A stretch of DNA of 40,990 bases from Planctomycetota bacterium. Lineage in GTDB: Bacteria > Planctomycetota > PLA2 > JAEUHO01. The number at the start of each line of letters is the position of its first letter. Within the stretch, counting starts at the first letter, position 1. The notes under the pieces were generated by a model. The model was given only the letters and a program-made list of their open reading frames with translations, searched no databases and was not told the DNA's origin. The stretch lies in assembly GCA_030065025.1 (NCBI GenBank), contig JASJDY010000083.1:1-40990 (forward strand), given 5' to 3'. Shown in pieces: positions 7,823 through 15,671 of this stretch. The position numbers were made by a program, and so were the translations under genes.

Positions 7823-8779
7823 TCACGCGTGCTGCGGTTCGTCGATCAGCGCGCGGACCTTGGGGATGAGGTCGTCGCTCATGCCGTCGAGGTCGAACTC
7901 GTGGTTCCAGCCCCAGTCCGCCCGTGCGCGTGAGTCGTCGAGCGCGTCCGGCCACGAGTCGAGGATCGCCTGCAGGGCCTCGTTCGGCTCGAAGGTGAGC
8001 TCGACGCCGGGGATGCGGGCGCGCACGGCGTCGGCGATCTCCGCCGCCGTCGGCGACATCGCCGCGATGTTGTAGATCGACTGCGTCAGCTTCTCCTTCG
8101 GCGCATCGGAGAGCTCGAGCGTCGCTCGGATCGCGTCGGGCATGTACATGAACGGGATCATGGCCTCCGGCGTGCAGAACGCCGCGTAGCGGCCCTCGCG
8201 CATGCCGTCGACGAACATGAACAGCGCGTAGTCGCTCGTGCCTCCGCCGGGGATGCCCGCGTTGATCAGGCCCGGGAAGCGCACGCCGCGGAAGTCGATA
8301 CCAAACTTCTGCTCGTAGTACTCGCCGAGCAGCTCGCCCGCGACCTTGGTGAGCCCGTACATCGTGGTGGGACGGAGGGAGACCTGGTCGCCCACGGGCT
8401 GATCCAGACCCGGTCCGAATGCCGCGATCGTGCTCGTGTAGAAGACCTGCTCGACGTCGAACAGCCGTGCCGCCTCGAAGATGTTGTAGGTGCCGTCCAT
8501 GTTCACGCGCCACGCGCGGTGGGGGACGCCCTCGCCGACGGCCGACAGGATCGCCGCGAGATGGAAGATGCGGTCCGGCTGGAAGCGCTCGACCGCGGTG
8601 TTCACCTCTTCCGCGTAGGTGATGTCGCCGCGGACCCACTCGACCTCGGGCGGACAGGTGTCCGGGCGCGGCGCGAGGTCGAAGGCGAGGACCTCATCCC
8701 CACGGGCCACGAGGATCGGGAGCATGTCCGTGCCGATCTGGCCACCGGCACCCGTGAGCAGGATCTTCATGGCGGCCAT
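7823..8779 (-). CDS. NAD-dependent L-threonine 3-dehydrogenase, SDR/UDP-galactose-epimerase type
   Basis: The enzyme oxidises L-threonine to 2-amino-3-ketobutyrate, the first step of conversion to glycine. The 318-residue product has the NAD-binding motif GAGGQIG near the N-terminus and the extended-SDR catalytic YGLTK (Tyr141, Lys145). It also has stretches I associate with the short-chain threonine dehydrogenases: RPTTMYGLTKVAGE, RFPGLINAGIPGGGTSDYA, MYMPDAIRATLEL and DSWPDALDDSRARADWGW. A 2-amino-3-ketobutyrate ligase is not adjacent. The start is uncertain: ATG at 8779 and ATG at 8770 are both possible and neither has a clear ribosome site. A more general epimerase role cannot be excluded, but the match across the whole length is close. 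Confidence 0.88.
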   Translation of the reverse strand: MAAMKILLTGAGGQIGTDMLPILVARGDEVLAFDLAPRPDTCPPEVEWVRGDITYAEEVNTAVERFQPDRIFHLAAILSAVGEGVPHRAWRVNMDGTYNIFEAARLFDVEQVFYTSTIAAFGPGLDQPVGDQVSLRPTTMYGLTKVAGELLGEYYEQKFGIDFRGVRFPGLINAGIPGGGTSDYALFMFVDGMREGRYAAFCTPEAMIPFMYMPDAIRATLELSDAPKEKLTQSIYNIAAMSPTAAEIADAVRARIPGVELTFEPNEALQAILDSWPDALDDSRARADWGWNHEFDLDGMSDDLIPKVRALIDEPQHA

Positions 8780-8833
8780 GATCGGTCCGCGGGCCCACAC
8801 GGTCCACGGATTCCGGGCTGCTCCGTTGCAGGC

Positions 8834-9109
8834 CTACTCAGCGCTGCAGCTGTCGCCGTGGTCGTGGAGCGGCGGCTCGCCGGCGGCTTCGCGGCGCAGG
8901 CGCTCGCGACAGCGCTCCAGCACGCCGGAGGGCATGTTGACCGGCTGGAGGCGATGCAGGACGTCACAGACCTCGTCGTACCCGTTCAGCAGGTCGAGGC
9001 AGGAGGGACAGTACTGCAGGTGTTCCTTGATGAACGGCTCTTCGGTCTCTTCGAGCTCGCCGTCTCGATAGGCCAGGAGGCGTTCGGCAACTTCACGACA
9101 GAGGTTCAT
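8834..9109 (-). CDS. Zinc-finger anti-sigma factor (zf-HC2/ZAS type)
   Basis: This 91-residue protein has the ZAS motif His30-x3-Cys34-x2-Cys37 (EHLQYCPSC) with an upstream Cys4, the usual zinc set. Such domains bind and hold the cognate ECF sigma factor. It has no membrane segment, so it would be a soluble, possibly redox- or zinc-responsive, anti-sigma factor. Its ATG overlaps the sigma gene stop by ATGA, so the two are translationally coupled. The C-terminal tail is acidic with scattered His and Cys. Confidence 0.9.
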   Translation of the reverse strand: MNLCREVAERLLAYRDGELEETEEPFIKEHLQYCPSCLDLLNGYDEVCDVLHRLQPVNMPSGVLERCRERLRREAAGEPPLHDHGDSCSAE

Positions 9110-9723
9110 GACTTGGCCTCCCCGTCGGTGGTTGCGGTTGCTGCGTCACGATCGGCCCAGAACCTCTCGAGCACGTTGCGCAGGTGCAGCCGCGCGCGGT
9201 GCAGACGCGTCTTGAATCCGCCCAGGCTCAGGCCCATCAGCTGGGCGGCCTCGGCGTAGGGAACGCCTTCGAGGTCGTACAGGACCACGGCCTCGCGGTA
9301 GCCGTCGGGCAGCTCCTGGATGGCGTCGCGGATGCGATCGTCGATCTCGCCCGCCATGGCGGACTTGTCGGGGCGCCCTGCGATGTCGCTCACGCCCACG
9401 GCGTGCTGGGTCTCGTCGAAGTCGATCGGCAGCGCGTCGAGGCTCACGGCAGGCCGGCGCTTGCGCTTGCGATGCAGCTCGCGGGCCTCGTTCAGCGTGA
9501 TGCGGTAGATCCACCCCATGGGGTCGGATTCCCCACGGTAGCTGTCAGCCTTGCGCAGGATCTTGATGAGGGTGTTCTGCATCACGTCTTCGGCGTCGGC
9601 ATCGCTGTTGGACATGCGGCGGGCGAGGCGGTAGATGCGCTCGCCGTAGCGGTCCAAGAGCAGATCCGGGTCCAGGAGGGCCGAGTTGGGGGCGTCAGAC
9701 GTCAAGCAGGCTCCAGCTGTCAC
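9106..9723 (-). CDS. ECF-type RNA polymerase sigma factor
   Basis: The product is 205 residues with the two-domain layout of group 4 sigma factors. Region 2 spans about residues 24-92 (YRLARRMSNSDADAEDVMQ, then GWIYRITLNEARE). Region 4 spans about 130-190, with a helix-turn-helix around GVPYAEAAQLMGLSLGGFKT. It directs RNA polymerase to a specific set of promoters and should be held by the anti-sigma factor encoded just downstream. The GTG at 9723 has a GGGAGGGAG ribosome site six to seven bases upstream. The signal sensed cannot be read from the sequence. Confidence 0.93.
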   Translation of the reverse strand: MTAGACLTSDAPNSALLDPDLLLDRYGERIYRLARRMSNSDADAEDVMQNTLIKILRKADSYRGESDPMGWIYRITLNEARELHRKRKRRPAVSLDALPIDFDETQHAVGVSDIAGRPDKSAMAGEIDDRIRDAIQELPDGYREAVVLYDLEGVPYAEAAQLMGLSLGGFKTRLHRARLHLRNVLERFWADRDAATATTDGEAKS

Positions 9724-9843
9724 GCGAACTCCCTCCCCGATGCGGAATCACAACCGGGCAAGGGTGCGCGCAGCATACAAGGCCTCGAGACGACCGCAGG
9801 AAGCGGCACTCACAGGAACCGATGAGCCTGGGGCCCGAGGGTT

Positions 9844-10740
9844 TCAGCCCGCCTGCGCGGTGAAGTGCTCGGCGAGGAGCTTCAGGAGTCCCGTCGTCAG
9901 GAGACCGGGGCTTCGGTCCTTGCGCCGGACGACCGCGATGCGGCGTGCGGGCAGGGTCCCCGGCAGGCTGCGGACGGCCATTCGTCGCCGATCGGTGCCG
10001 GTCAGGCACATCTCGGGCACGATCGAGAGGCCCAGGTCGCCGGCCACGTAGGTCTTCACGACCTCCAGGTTGCCGGACTCCATGACGACCGTGAGCTCGA
10101 CGCCGGCGGCCCTCAGGCCCCGGTCGATCAGGGCACGGGTCTCGGCCGGCTTGGCCAGCATCACCGCCGCTTCGCCCTGGAGGTCGCGGAGGGTGACCCG
10201 CTTGCGCTCGGCCAGGGGGTGCTTGCGCGGCAGCACGAGGACGAGCGGGTCCTCGAGCAGGGTTCGGGACCACAGCGCCGGATCCAGCCACGGGGGGCGC
10301 GTCACGATGCCCAGGTCCGCCTCGCGGTTCAGCAGCATGTCGAGGATCGCCCGGGAGCCCTCGTTGCGGACCTGCACCTCGGCCAGGGGATGCTGCTTGC
10401 GGAAGCGCGTCAGCACCGGCGGCAGCAGGTGGAGCGCAACCGTGTCCCCGCAGGCGAGGACGACCGTGCCCCGCTCCGGAGCCTGGAGCTCCTCGATCCG
10501 CCGGGCGGCCTCCTGGAGGTTCGCCAGCGCGGCGTCCGCGGCCTCGAGCAGCACGGTGCCCGCGTCCGTCAGGCGCACGCCGCGGCCGTCGCGGTCGAGC
10601 AGGCGGGTGCCCAGCTCCTCCTCCAGGGCCTTGATGTGGAGGCTCACCGCCGGCTGCGTCATGTGCAGCTTCTTGGCCGCGGCCGTGAACGAGCCCTCGC
10701 GTACGACGGCCCGGAACGACTGGAGCTGACGGATCTCCAC
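9844..10740 (-). CDS. LysR-family transcriptional regulator
   Basis: This 298-residue protein begins MEIRQLQSFRAVV, a classic LysR start. The winged helix-turn-helix follows (SFTAAAKKLHMTQPAVSLHI, about residues 15-35), then a substrate-binding-like effector domain (GTVVLACGDTVALHLLP onwards). The GTG at 10740 is preferred because GGGAG lies eight bases before it; a GTG at 10749 overlaps that site. Most LysR regulators control a divergent neighbour, but here the gene upstream is on the same strand, so the target is unclear. A palindrome with LysR-box form lies 38-55 bases upstream and suggests autoregulation. Confidence 0.92.
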   Translation of the reverse strand: MEIRQLQSFRAVVREGSFTAAAKKLHMTQPAVSLHIKALEEELGTRLLDRDGRGVRLTDAGTVLLEAADAALANLQEAARRIEELQAPERGTVVLACGDTVALHLLPPVLTRFRKQHPLAEVQVRNEGSRAILDMLLNREADLGIVTRPPWLDPALWSRTLLEDPLVLVLPRKHPLAERKRVTLRDLQGEAAVMLAKPAETRALIDRGLRAAGVELTVVMESGNLEVVKTYVAGDLGLSIVPEMCLTGTDRRRMAVRSLPGTLPARRIAVVRRKDRSPGLLTTGLLKLLAEHFTAQAG

Positions 10741-10771
10741 AGCGCGCACTCCCGCAGCAGACGGCGGGGGA

Positions 10772-10777
10772 AGTCTA
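10772..10777 (-). promoter_or_regulatory. Probable -10 box TAGACT for the lysR gene
   Basis: TAGACT on the minus strand lies 31 bases before the GTG at 10740. It has the TANNNT form seen before several other genes here, and it immediately follows the palindrome at 10779-10795. Confidence 0.45.
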
Positions 10778-10778
10778 C

Positions 10779-10795
10779 GATAAGCGCGGCTTATC
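10779..10795. promoter_or_regulatory. LysR-box palindrome upstream of lysR
   Basis: GATAAGC and GCTTATC form a perfect 7-bp inverted repeat around GCG. It contains ATAA-N7-TTAT and so the T-N11-A core of LysR sites. It sits just upstream of a TAGACT box, where a repressor would block RNA polymerase, and covers the stop codon of the preceding gene (10791-10793). Binding is inferred. As RNA it would also form a hairpin. Confidence 0.55.
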
Positions 10796-13673
10796 GGATA
10801 GCGGGTGGCGGCGGGGGCATGCCGGGCCGCCGCGGCGCGGGGGCGCCGCGCTTCTTCAGGCGGATCACCACCTCGGTCATGCGGCCGGTGCGCACGTCGA
10901 CCTGCTGGCGCTCACCTGCCGGCGTATAGCCGCTCTTGGTCGCCCACACCGTGACGACACCGGGCGGAACGTGGTAGCGCACCAGCACGCCCTCGGCGTT
11001 CGTGTTCCACAGCGCGCGCCAGTCGTAGGGGCCCTCGATGAGGCCGTCGCGGCGCATCGCTGTCGTGTTCACGCCCACGTAGGAACCGGTGGCCGACTGG
11101 ATGTTCGGTCGCGCGTCGGCGAGCGGCTCGCCCTTCTCGTCCAGCACCGTGAAGTGGATCGAGCCCGGCGACCGCTTGACCAGGTCGAGCGTGCGCCGCT
11201 CGCTCTGCGCGAGGTCCACCTGCTCGCTGACCTGCGACCCGCCGACGTACGCACTGATCGTGTACGTGCCCGCCCCGAGGCCCTTGAGCTCGTACGCGCC
11301 CTTGGCGTCCGTCCGGCCGTACGTGCTGGGCAGCGTCTGGCCCGTGGCCGACTTCCCGCTCGCGTTGACCCAGGCGTTGGGCACGCCGCGGCCGGTCTCG
11401 TCGTCGCGCACGGTGCCGGTGACGCGCGCGCCCTCCGTCAGCTCCAGCTGGGCTTCGCGGGACCCGCGGCCGTCCATGACCGTGACGACGTCCTCTTGGA
11501 GCGCGATGAGGCCGTCGTTCGTGCTGACCTGCACCGTGTAGTCGCCGGCTTGCAGCCCCTTGACCTGGAAGCGGCCGTCGGAGGTGTTGAACGTGCGCTG
11601 CTGCTGGCCGGGGAACCAGCGGCCGGACATGGCCATCATCTCCATGCTGCGGTTACCGCCCTGCACGGGACGGGCCATCACCGTGAACATGCCGGCGTAG
11701 GGCCGCCCCTCCTTGCTCACGACGCCCTCGATCCAGCCGAGCGCCTTCAGGCGGATCTGGATCTCGGTGTCACCCTGGCGCGCGTTCTTGTGCTGCGCGC
11801 TGCCGTAGCCGGCCGCGTAGGCCCACATGTTGTAGGTGTCGTCCGTCACGCCGCGGAGCACGAATCTGCCGTCGCTCTGCGAGCGCCCGCTCGGCCGCCG
11901 GCGCCACCAGCCGAAGCGGCGGTTGTTCGCCGGATTGGCCGAGACGTAGGCGCCCACGACGGGCTTGCCGTCGGAGTCGAGGATCCAGCCCTCGATCGTG
12001 CCGCCCTCGCCGAGCGCGATGTCGGCCGTCGCTTCGTCGCCTTCGCGCACGACGACGGCCTCGGGCAGCGTGTGCTGGTCCAGCCCGAAGGAGGCCATGA
12101 CCTGGTAGGCCAGCGCCGGCACGCCGGTCACCGTGTACGTCCCGTCCATGCCCGTCACGGCGCTGAGGTTGTGGTGCTGGCCGTTGTTGATGACGTTCAG
12201 GACCTGCCAGTTGAACGTCCCTGCGCGGGCCGACTCGCGGGCGGTCTTCCAGTCGGGCGTGAGGCTCACGACGGCGCCCTGCACGGGCTGGCCGCCGCCG
12301 TCCTTCACCGTGCCCGAGATCGAGCCCGTGCCGCCCAGCTGGATCTCCACCTGCTTGGCACGCGGCTGGCCCTTGCGGGGCACGCTCACCTGCTTCGTGC
12401 CCAGGCCGTGCTCCGCTGAGGTGGCGACGACGGTCCAGCCCGATCCGGGGCCCGCCCAGGCGGGCAGCGCGAGCACGAAGGTGCCGTCCTCCTGCGTCTC
12501 GGCGCTCGGCACCTTGTGCTTGGGCTCGTTCTGTAGCCACGCGTAGGTGACGCTGACCCCGCCCACGGGCTGGTTGTCGGCGTCCACGACCCGGCCCTCC
12601 AGGGCCTCGCCGGTCTTGAAGAGCTTGAACTCGAGGTCGCCCTTGCTCTGGGCGTTGCGCCACATGCGGCCCTCGGCGAACCCGTCCTTCACTGCGTGCA
12701 CCGAGACCTGCTCCTGGCCGCTGACGTCGGCGCTGATCTTGAAGCGGCCTTCCTCGTCCGTCTTGGTGTTCTTGAAGGGCTCCATGTTGAGGGTGGGCAG
12801 CTGGGGGTAGCGCAGCGAGACGACCACACCCGCCAGCGGACGCTGCGTCTCGCCGTCCACGACGCTGCCGCTGATCTCGGTGCCCTTCGGGAGCACGAGC
12901 GTGCGGGTCTCGGTCTTGCCCGGCGCCACGGCGACGTTCTGGTCGCGCACGGCGCCGTAGCCGTCCTTCGTGACGACGAGGGTGCCGGTGCCCGTAGGCA
13001 GCGACGCGAAGCGCGCGTGGCCTTCCTCGTCCGTGGGGGCCGCGGACACGACGTTCCCGGCCTGGTGGACCGCCGTCGCCCCGGCCACGGGCTTGCCCAG
13101 CACGTCGATCACGCGCAGGTCGAGGCGACCGCCCTTGTCGAGGATGAAGTCGACGCGCACACCGATCCGTCGCACCCGCTGCACGCTGGCCGCGTAGCCG
13201 CCGGCCTCGGCGCGGATCTTCACGTGGGGGTCGTCGGTGGGCGAGGGTCCGACGACGTACTCGCCGTCGTCGTTCGTCGTGGCCGTGGCGAGCGGCATGC
13301 TGTCGGGTACGCCCTGACGCCGCCGGTCGCCGGGCGGATCCAGGATCATCGTCACGGTCGCTCCGGCGATCGGGCGATCGCGCGCGTCCGTGACGATGCC
13401 GAAGACGCCCTCTTCCTTCGTCACCTTGCGCGCGGCGGCTTCGGCGCGCGCCCGCTCGGCGGCGAGCTCCTCGGCGGTCTTCGGCGCCGTGCCCTTCGTC
13501 TCGAGGCTGGCGCCGGCCGAGCCGAGCAGATCGGGCATCCCGCTGCCGTCACCGCCGGCGTAGCCGCTCGTTGCGGCACCGTCCTCCAGCGCGTCGCCGA
13601 ACAGCAGGTAGACCACGGCGAAGACGGCCAGGGCCATCAACAGCAGCATGAGGAAGCTGCCCGAGCGGTTCAT
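10791..13673 (-). CDS. Membrane-anchored protein with many carboxypeptidase-regulatory-like repeats (960 aa)
   Basis: A short cytoplasmic start and one hydrophobic helix (FLMLLLMALAVFAVVYLLFG) anchor the protein; the rest is outside the membrane. The body is a chain of beta-sandwich repeats of about 80-100 residues. Each has the pattern G-x-V-x-D-x-x-G-x-P-(I/V)-x-G-A and then DG-x-(Y/F)-x-(L/V)-x-G-L, as in GIVTDARDRPIAGATVTM, GRVVDADNQPVGGVSVTY and GTVKDGGGQPVQGAVVSL. No catalytic residues are visible. These domains serve as structural or adhesive modules. ATG 13673 has GGAGG about five bases upstream. It is a paralogue in style of the proteins at 24503 and 30335. A specific ligand cannot be named. 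Confidence 0.88.
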   Translation of the reverse strand: MNRSGSFLMLLLMALAVFAVVYLLFGDALEDGAATSGYAGGDGSGMPDLLGSAGASLETKGTAPKTAEELAAERARAEAAARKVTKEEGVFGIVTDARDRPIAGATVTMILDPPGDRRRQGVPDSMPLATATTNDDGEYVVGPSPTDDPHVKIRAEAGGYAASVQRVRRIGVRVDFILDKGGRLDLRVIDVLGKPVAGATAVHQAGNVVSAAPTDEEGHARFASLPTGTGTLVVTKDGYGAVRDQNVAVAPGKTETRTLVLPKGTEISGSVVDGETQRPLAGVVVSLRYPQLPTLNMEPFKNTKTDEEGRFKISADVSGQEQVSVHAVKDGFAEGRMWRNAQSKGDLEFKLFKTGEALEGRVVDADNQPVGGVSVTYAWLQNEPKHKVPSAETQEDGTFVLALPAWAGPGSGWTVVATSAEHGLGTKQVSVPRKGQPRAKQVEIQLGGTGSISGTVKDGGGQPVQGAVVSLTPDWKTARESARAGTFNWQVLNVINNGQHHNLSAVTGMDGTYTVTGVPALAYQVMASFGLDQHTLPEAVVVREGDEATADIALGEGGTIEGWILDSDGKPVVGAYVSANPANNRRFGWWRRRPSGRSQSDGRFVLRGVTDDTYNMWAYAAGYGSAQHKNARQGDTEIQIRLKALGWIEGVVSKEGRPYAGMFTVMARPVQGGNRSMEMMAMSGRWFPGQQQRTFNTSDGRFQVKGLQAGDYTVQVSTNDGLIALQEDVVTVMDGRGSREAQLELTEGARVTGTVRDDETGRGVPNAWVNASGKSATGQTLPSTYGRTDAKGAYELKGLGAGTYTISAYVGGSQVSEQVDLAQSERRTLDLVKRSPGSIHFTVLDEKGEPLADARPNIQSATGSYVGVNTTAMRRDGLIEGPYDWRALWNTNAEGVLVRYHVPPGVVTVWATKSGYTPAGERQQVDVRTGRMTEVVIRLKKRGAPAPRRPGMPPPPPAIR

Positions 13674-13721
13674 TCAACCTCCACCACACAGGGAACGATC
13701 CCCACGTCACCCGTACGTCCC

Positions 13722-13727
13722 ACTGTA
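13722..13727 (-). promoter_or_regulatory. Possible -10 box TACAGT for the 960-residue repeat protein
   Basis: TACAGT on the minus strand lies 48 bases before the ATG at 13673, inside the palindrome CTGTACAG (13723-13730). The leader would contain the GGAGG ribosome site. No -35 box was recognised. Confidence 0.3.
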
Positions 13728-13769
13728 CAGACGCAGACGGATCGCGTCCGTTCGCCGGAAGGCGCGAAT

Positions 13770-14477
13770 TCAGGGCCGGAGGCGCCAGACGCCGTCGAAC
13801 GTGGCCTTGCGGCTGAGCTTGATCTCGGTGCCCGACGGCGCGGTCAGGACCATCTCGAGTCGCACGTGGGCACGGAACGGGCCGATCGGGCGGCGGACGT
13901 CGCGCGGGATGGACACGTGGACGTCGAATCCGCCGGACGCGTGCGGGATCACCTTCGTCGCGAGGACGTCGGGTACCGACACGGCGCGCGCGAGGCCGAT
14001 CGTGTAGTCGCTCATCGGCCGCACGCGGATGACGCGCGCCTCGTAGTTGGCCGGACGGCCGTCGATCGTGCCGAAGCGGAAGCTCTTCGGCTGCAGCGTG
14101 AAGGCTTCGAAGATCTCGCCTTCGATGGGGATCACGACGCCGGGTACGCCCGGATGGTCGGTGTTCAGCGTGACCCACTTGCCCTGGACCGGCCCCGTCA
14201 GGTGCGCCGTGTCGAGCAGCACGTGGAACTCCTGCGTCTGGCCCGGATCGAGCGGCCGTAGGCCGTGTGCCACCGCGAGGCACGCGCAGTTCGGGACGGC
14301 CTTGAACGCCACCGTGCGCTCGCCGTTGTTCTTCACCTTGAACGAGATCTCGCGCGTCTCCCCCTGCATGACCCGGCCGAAGTCGTGCTTCGACGGCGTC
14401 ACCTGGATCAGCTCGGGCGGGCCGCCGCACGCTGAGACCAGCAACGCGAGCAGGGAGATCGTCGGGAGGACACGCAC
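13770..14477 (-). CDS. DUF1573-domain lipoprotein
   Basis: The 235-residue product has a lipoprotein signal (LLALLVSACGG) and then an Ig-like DUF1573 domain. Its marks are HDFGRVMQGETREISFKVKN, then NCACLA in the place of the usual CxC motif, then DPGQTQEFHVLLDT. DUF1573 proteins are common in Planctomycetota and Bacteroidota envelopes; no reaction is known. A second beta-rich region fills the C-terminal half. The GTG start has no ribosome site, but TACACT lies six bases before it, suggesting a leaderless transcript. It precedes the 960-residue repeat protein on the same strand with a 96-bp gap. Confidence 0.85.
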   Translation of the reverse strand: MRVLPTISLLALLVSACGGPPELIQVTPSKHDFGRVMQGETREISFKVKNNGERTVAFKAVPNCACLAVAHGLRPLDPGQTQEFHVLLDTAHLTGPVQGKWVTLNTDHPGVPGVVIPIEGEIFEAFTLQPKSFRFGTIDGRPANYEARVIRVRPMSDYTIGLARAVSVPDVLATKVIPHASGGFDVHVSIPRDVRRPIGPFRAHVRLEMVLTAPSGTEIKLSRKATFDGVWRLRP

Positions 14478-14483
14478 GCCGTC

Positions 14484-14489
14484 AGTGTA
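14484..14489 (-). promoter_or_regulatory. TACACT -10 box, leaderless arrangement
   Basis: TACACT on the minus strand ends six bases before the GTG of the DUF1573 gene. At this distance transcription would start at or next to the start codon. No ribosome site is present. Confidence 0.5.
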
Positions 14490-14539
14490 GGGAGCCGCGT
14501 GGCGCGCGGCCTCGACGGCCGCATGAGTTTACGGACGCG

Positions 14540-14806
14540 TTACCGGCGGCCGGCGATGCGGCCGCGCGTGGGGCGCGGCCCGACGGGGGGCGTCTCGACG
14601 GTCAGGCCGCCGACCGGACCCGCGGCGTCGATGAAGCGGCTGCCCGTGTCGGTCGTGGTCTCGCTCCGTGTGGGGGTGGGCTGGGAGCTCGTTCGCGAGC
14701 TGCCGGCGTCATCGCTGATGCAGCCGCCGAGGGCGAGCAGCGCGGCCAGCGCGAGAGCGGCCCGGGCCCGGGCGGGATTGCGCTGAGACGGCTGTTCCAG
14801 GGGCAT
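14540..14806 (-). CDS. Small lipoprotein of unknown function (88 aa)
   Basis: The ATG at 14806 has GGGAGGA about ten bases upstream and gives an 88-residue protein. The signal is lipoprotein-like (ALALAALLALGGC, lipobox LGGC). The mature part is short, rich in Ser, Thr, Pro and Arg, and has no recognisable domain. It may be a low-complexity tethered peptide. It is divergent from fabL, with 81 bases between the starts. Confidence 0.6.
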   Translation of the reverse strand: MPLEQPSQRNPARARAALALAALLALGGCISDDAGSSRTSSQPTPTRSETTTDTGSRFIDAAGPVGGLTVETPPVGPRPTRGRIAGRR

Positions 14807-14887
14807 GGCGGCTGGATCCTCCCTTACGGCGCGGCCGTCCATGGCCGCTTGCACGTCATCCAGGGTACCGTTCCCCCGGGAGGCACC

Positions 14888-15655
14888 ATGTCAGGAATCG
14901 GGATCGACTTGACCGGACGCAAGGCGCTCGTGACGGGCGGCAGCCGCGGCATCGGCCGCGCCATCGCGGTCCGACTCGCCGAGGCAGGCTGCGACGTGGC
15001 CATCAACTACCTGCGCAGCCGCGGTCCCGCGGCCGAGACGGCCGCTGCGGTCGAGGCCTGCGGGCGCAAGGCGATGACCTACAAGGTCAACGTCGCGCGC
15101 ACCGATCGCATCGCGGGCATGTTCGAAGCCGTCCGTGACGAGTGGGGCAGCCTCGACATCCTCGTGAGCAACGCCGCGTCGGGCGTCATCAAGCCCGCCA
15201 TGGAGCTCACGCGCCGGCACTGGGAATGGACGATGGACATCAACGCCAGCGCCCTCATCCCGCTGTCCCAGCAGGCGGCCGCCCTCATGGGGGAGAACGG
15301 CGGCCACATCATCGCCGTCTCCAGTCTCGGCGCGGTGCGCGCGATCCCGAACTACGCGGCCGTCGGTGCCAGCAAGGCCGCGCTCGAGAGCCTCGTGCGC
15401 CACCTCGCCGTCGAGCTCGCCCCGCGGGGCATCCGCGTCAACGCGATCTCGGCGGGCGTCGTCGACACCGACGCGCTCAAGCACTTCTCGAACCGCAACG
15501 AGCTGCTGGAGGAGAGCGCGCGTCGCACGCCTGCAGGACGTCTGACCGAGCCGGCCGACGTGGCCGACATGGCCCTCTTCCTGGCGAGTCCGTTGGCCGA
15601 CATGATGGTCGGCCAGACCGTCGTCGTGGACGGCGGCTACTCCATCATGGGGTGA
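14888..15655 (+). CDS. fabL: Enoyl-[acyl-carrier-protein] reductase, FabL-type SDR
   Basis: FabL reduces trans-2-enoyl-ACP with NADPH, the last step of each fatty-acid elongation cycle. The 255-residue protein has the nucleotide motif TGGSRGIGRA and the Tyr-x6-Lys spacing of enoyl reductases (YAAVGASK), not the Tyr-x3-Lys of ordinary SDRs. It also has the FabL-like stretch DTDALKHFSNRNELLEE followed by TPAGRLTEPADV and GQTVVVDGG. ATG 14888 has GGGAGG five bases upstream. It is followed 16 bases later by the GGDEF gene, with no evident functional link. Confidence 0.87.
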   Translation: MSGIGIDLTGRKALVTGGSRGIGRAIAVRLAEAGCDVAINYLRSRGPAAETAAAVEACGRKAMTYKVNVARTDRIAGMFEAVRDEWGSLDILVSNAASGVIKPAMELTRRHWEWTMDINASALIPLSQQAAALMGENGGHIIAVSSLGAVRAIPNYAAVGASKAALESLVRHLAVELAPRGIRVNAISAGVVDTDALKHFSNRNELLEESARRTPAGRLTEPADVADMALFLASPLADMMVGQTVVVDGGYSIMG

Positions 15656-15671
15656 TCGGGAACCGAGTCTC

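Noticed and set aside
12696-14261. A 521-codon plus-strand frame
   Set aside because: Antisense to the repeat protein and the DUF1573 gene; composition typical of a shadow frame.
14849-14871. A standard promoter TTGCAC ... TACCGT before fabL
   Set aside because: The spacing is only 11 bases, too short for a sigma-70 pair.
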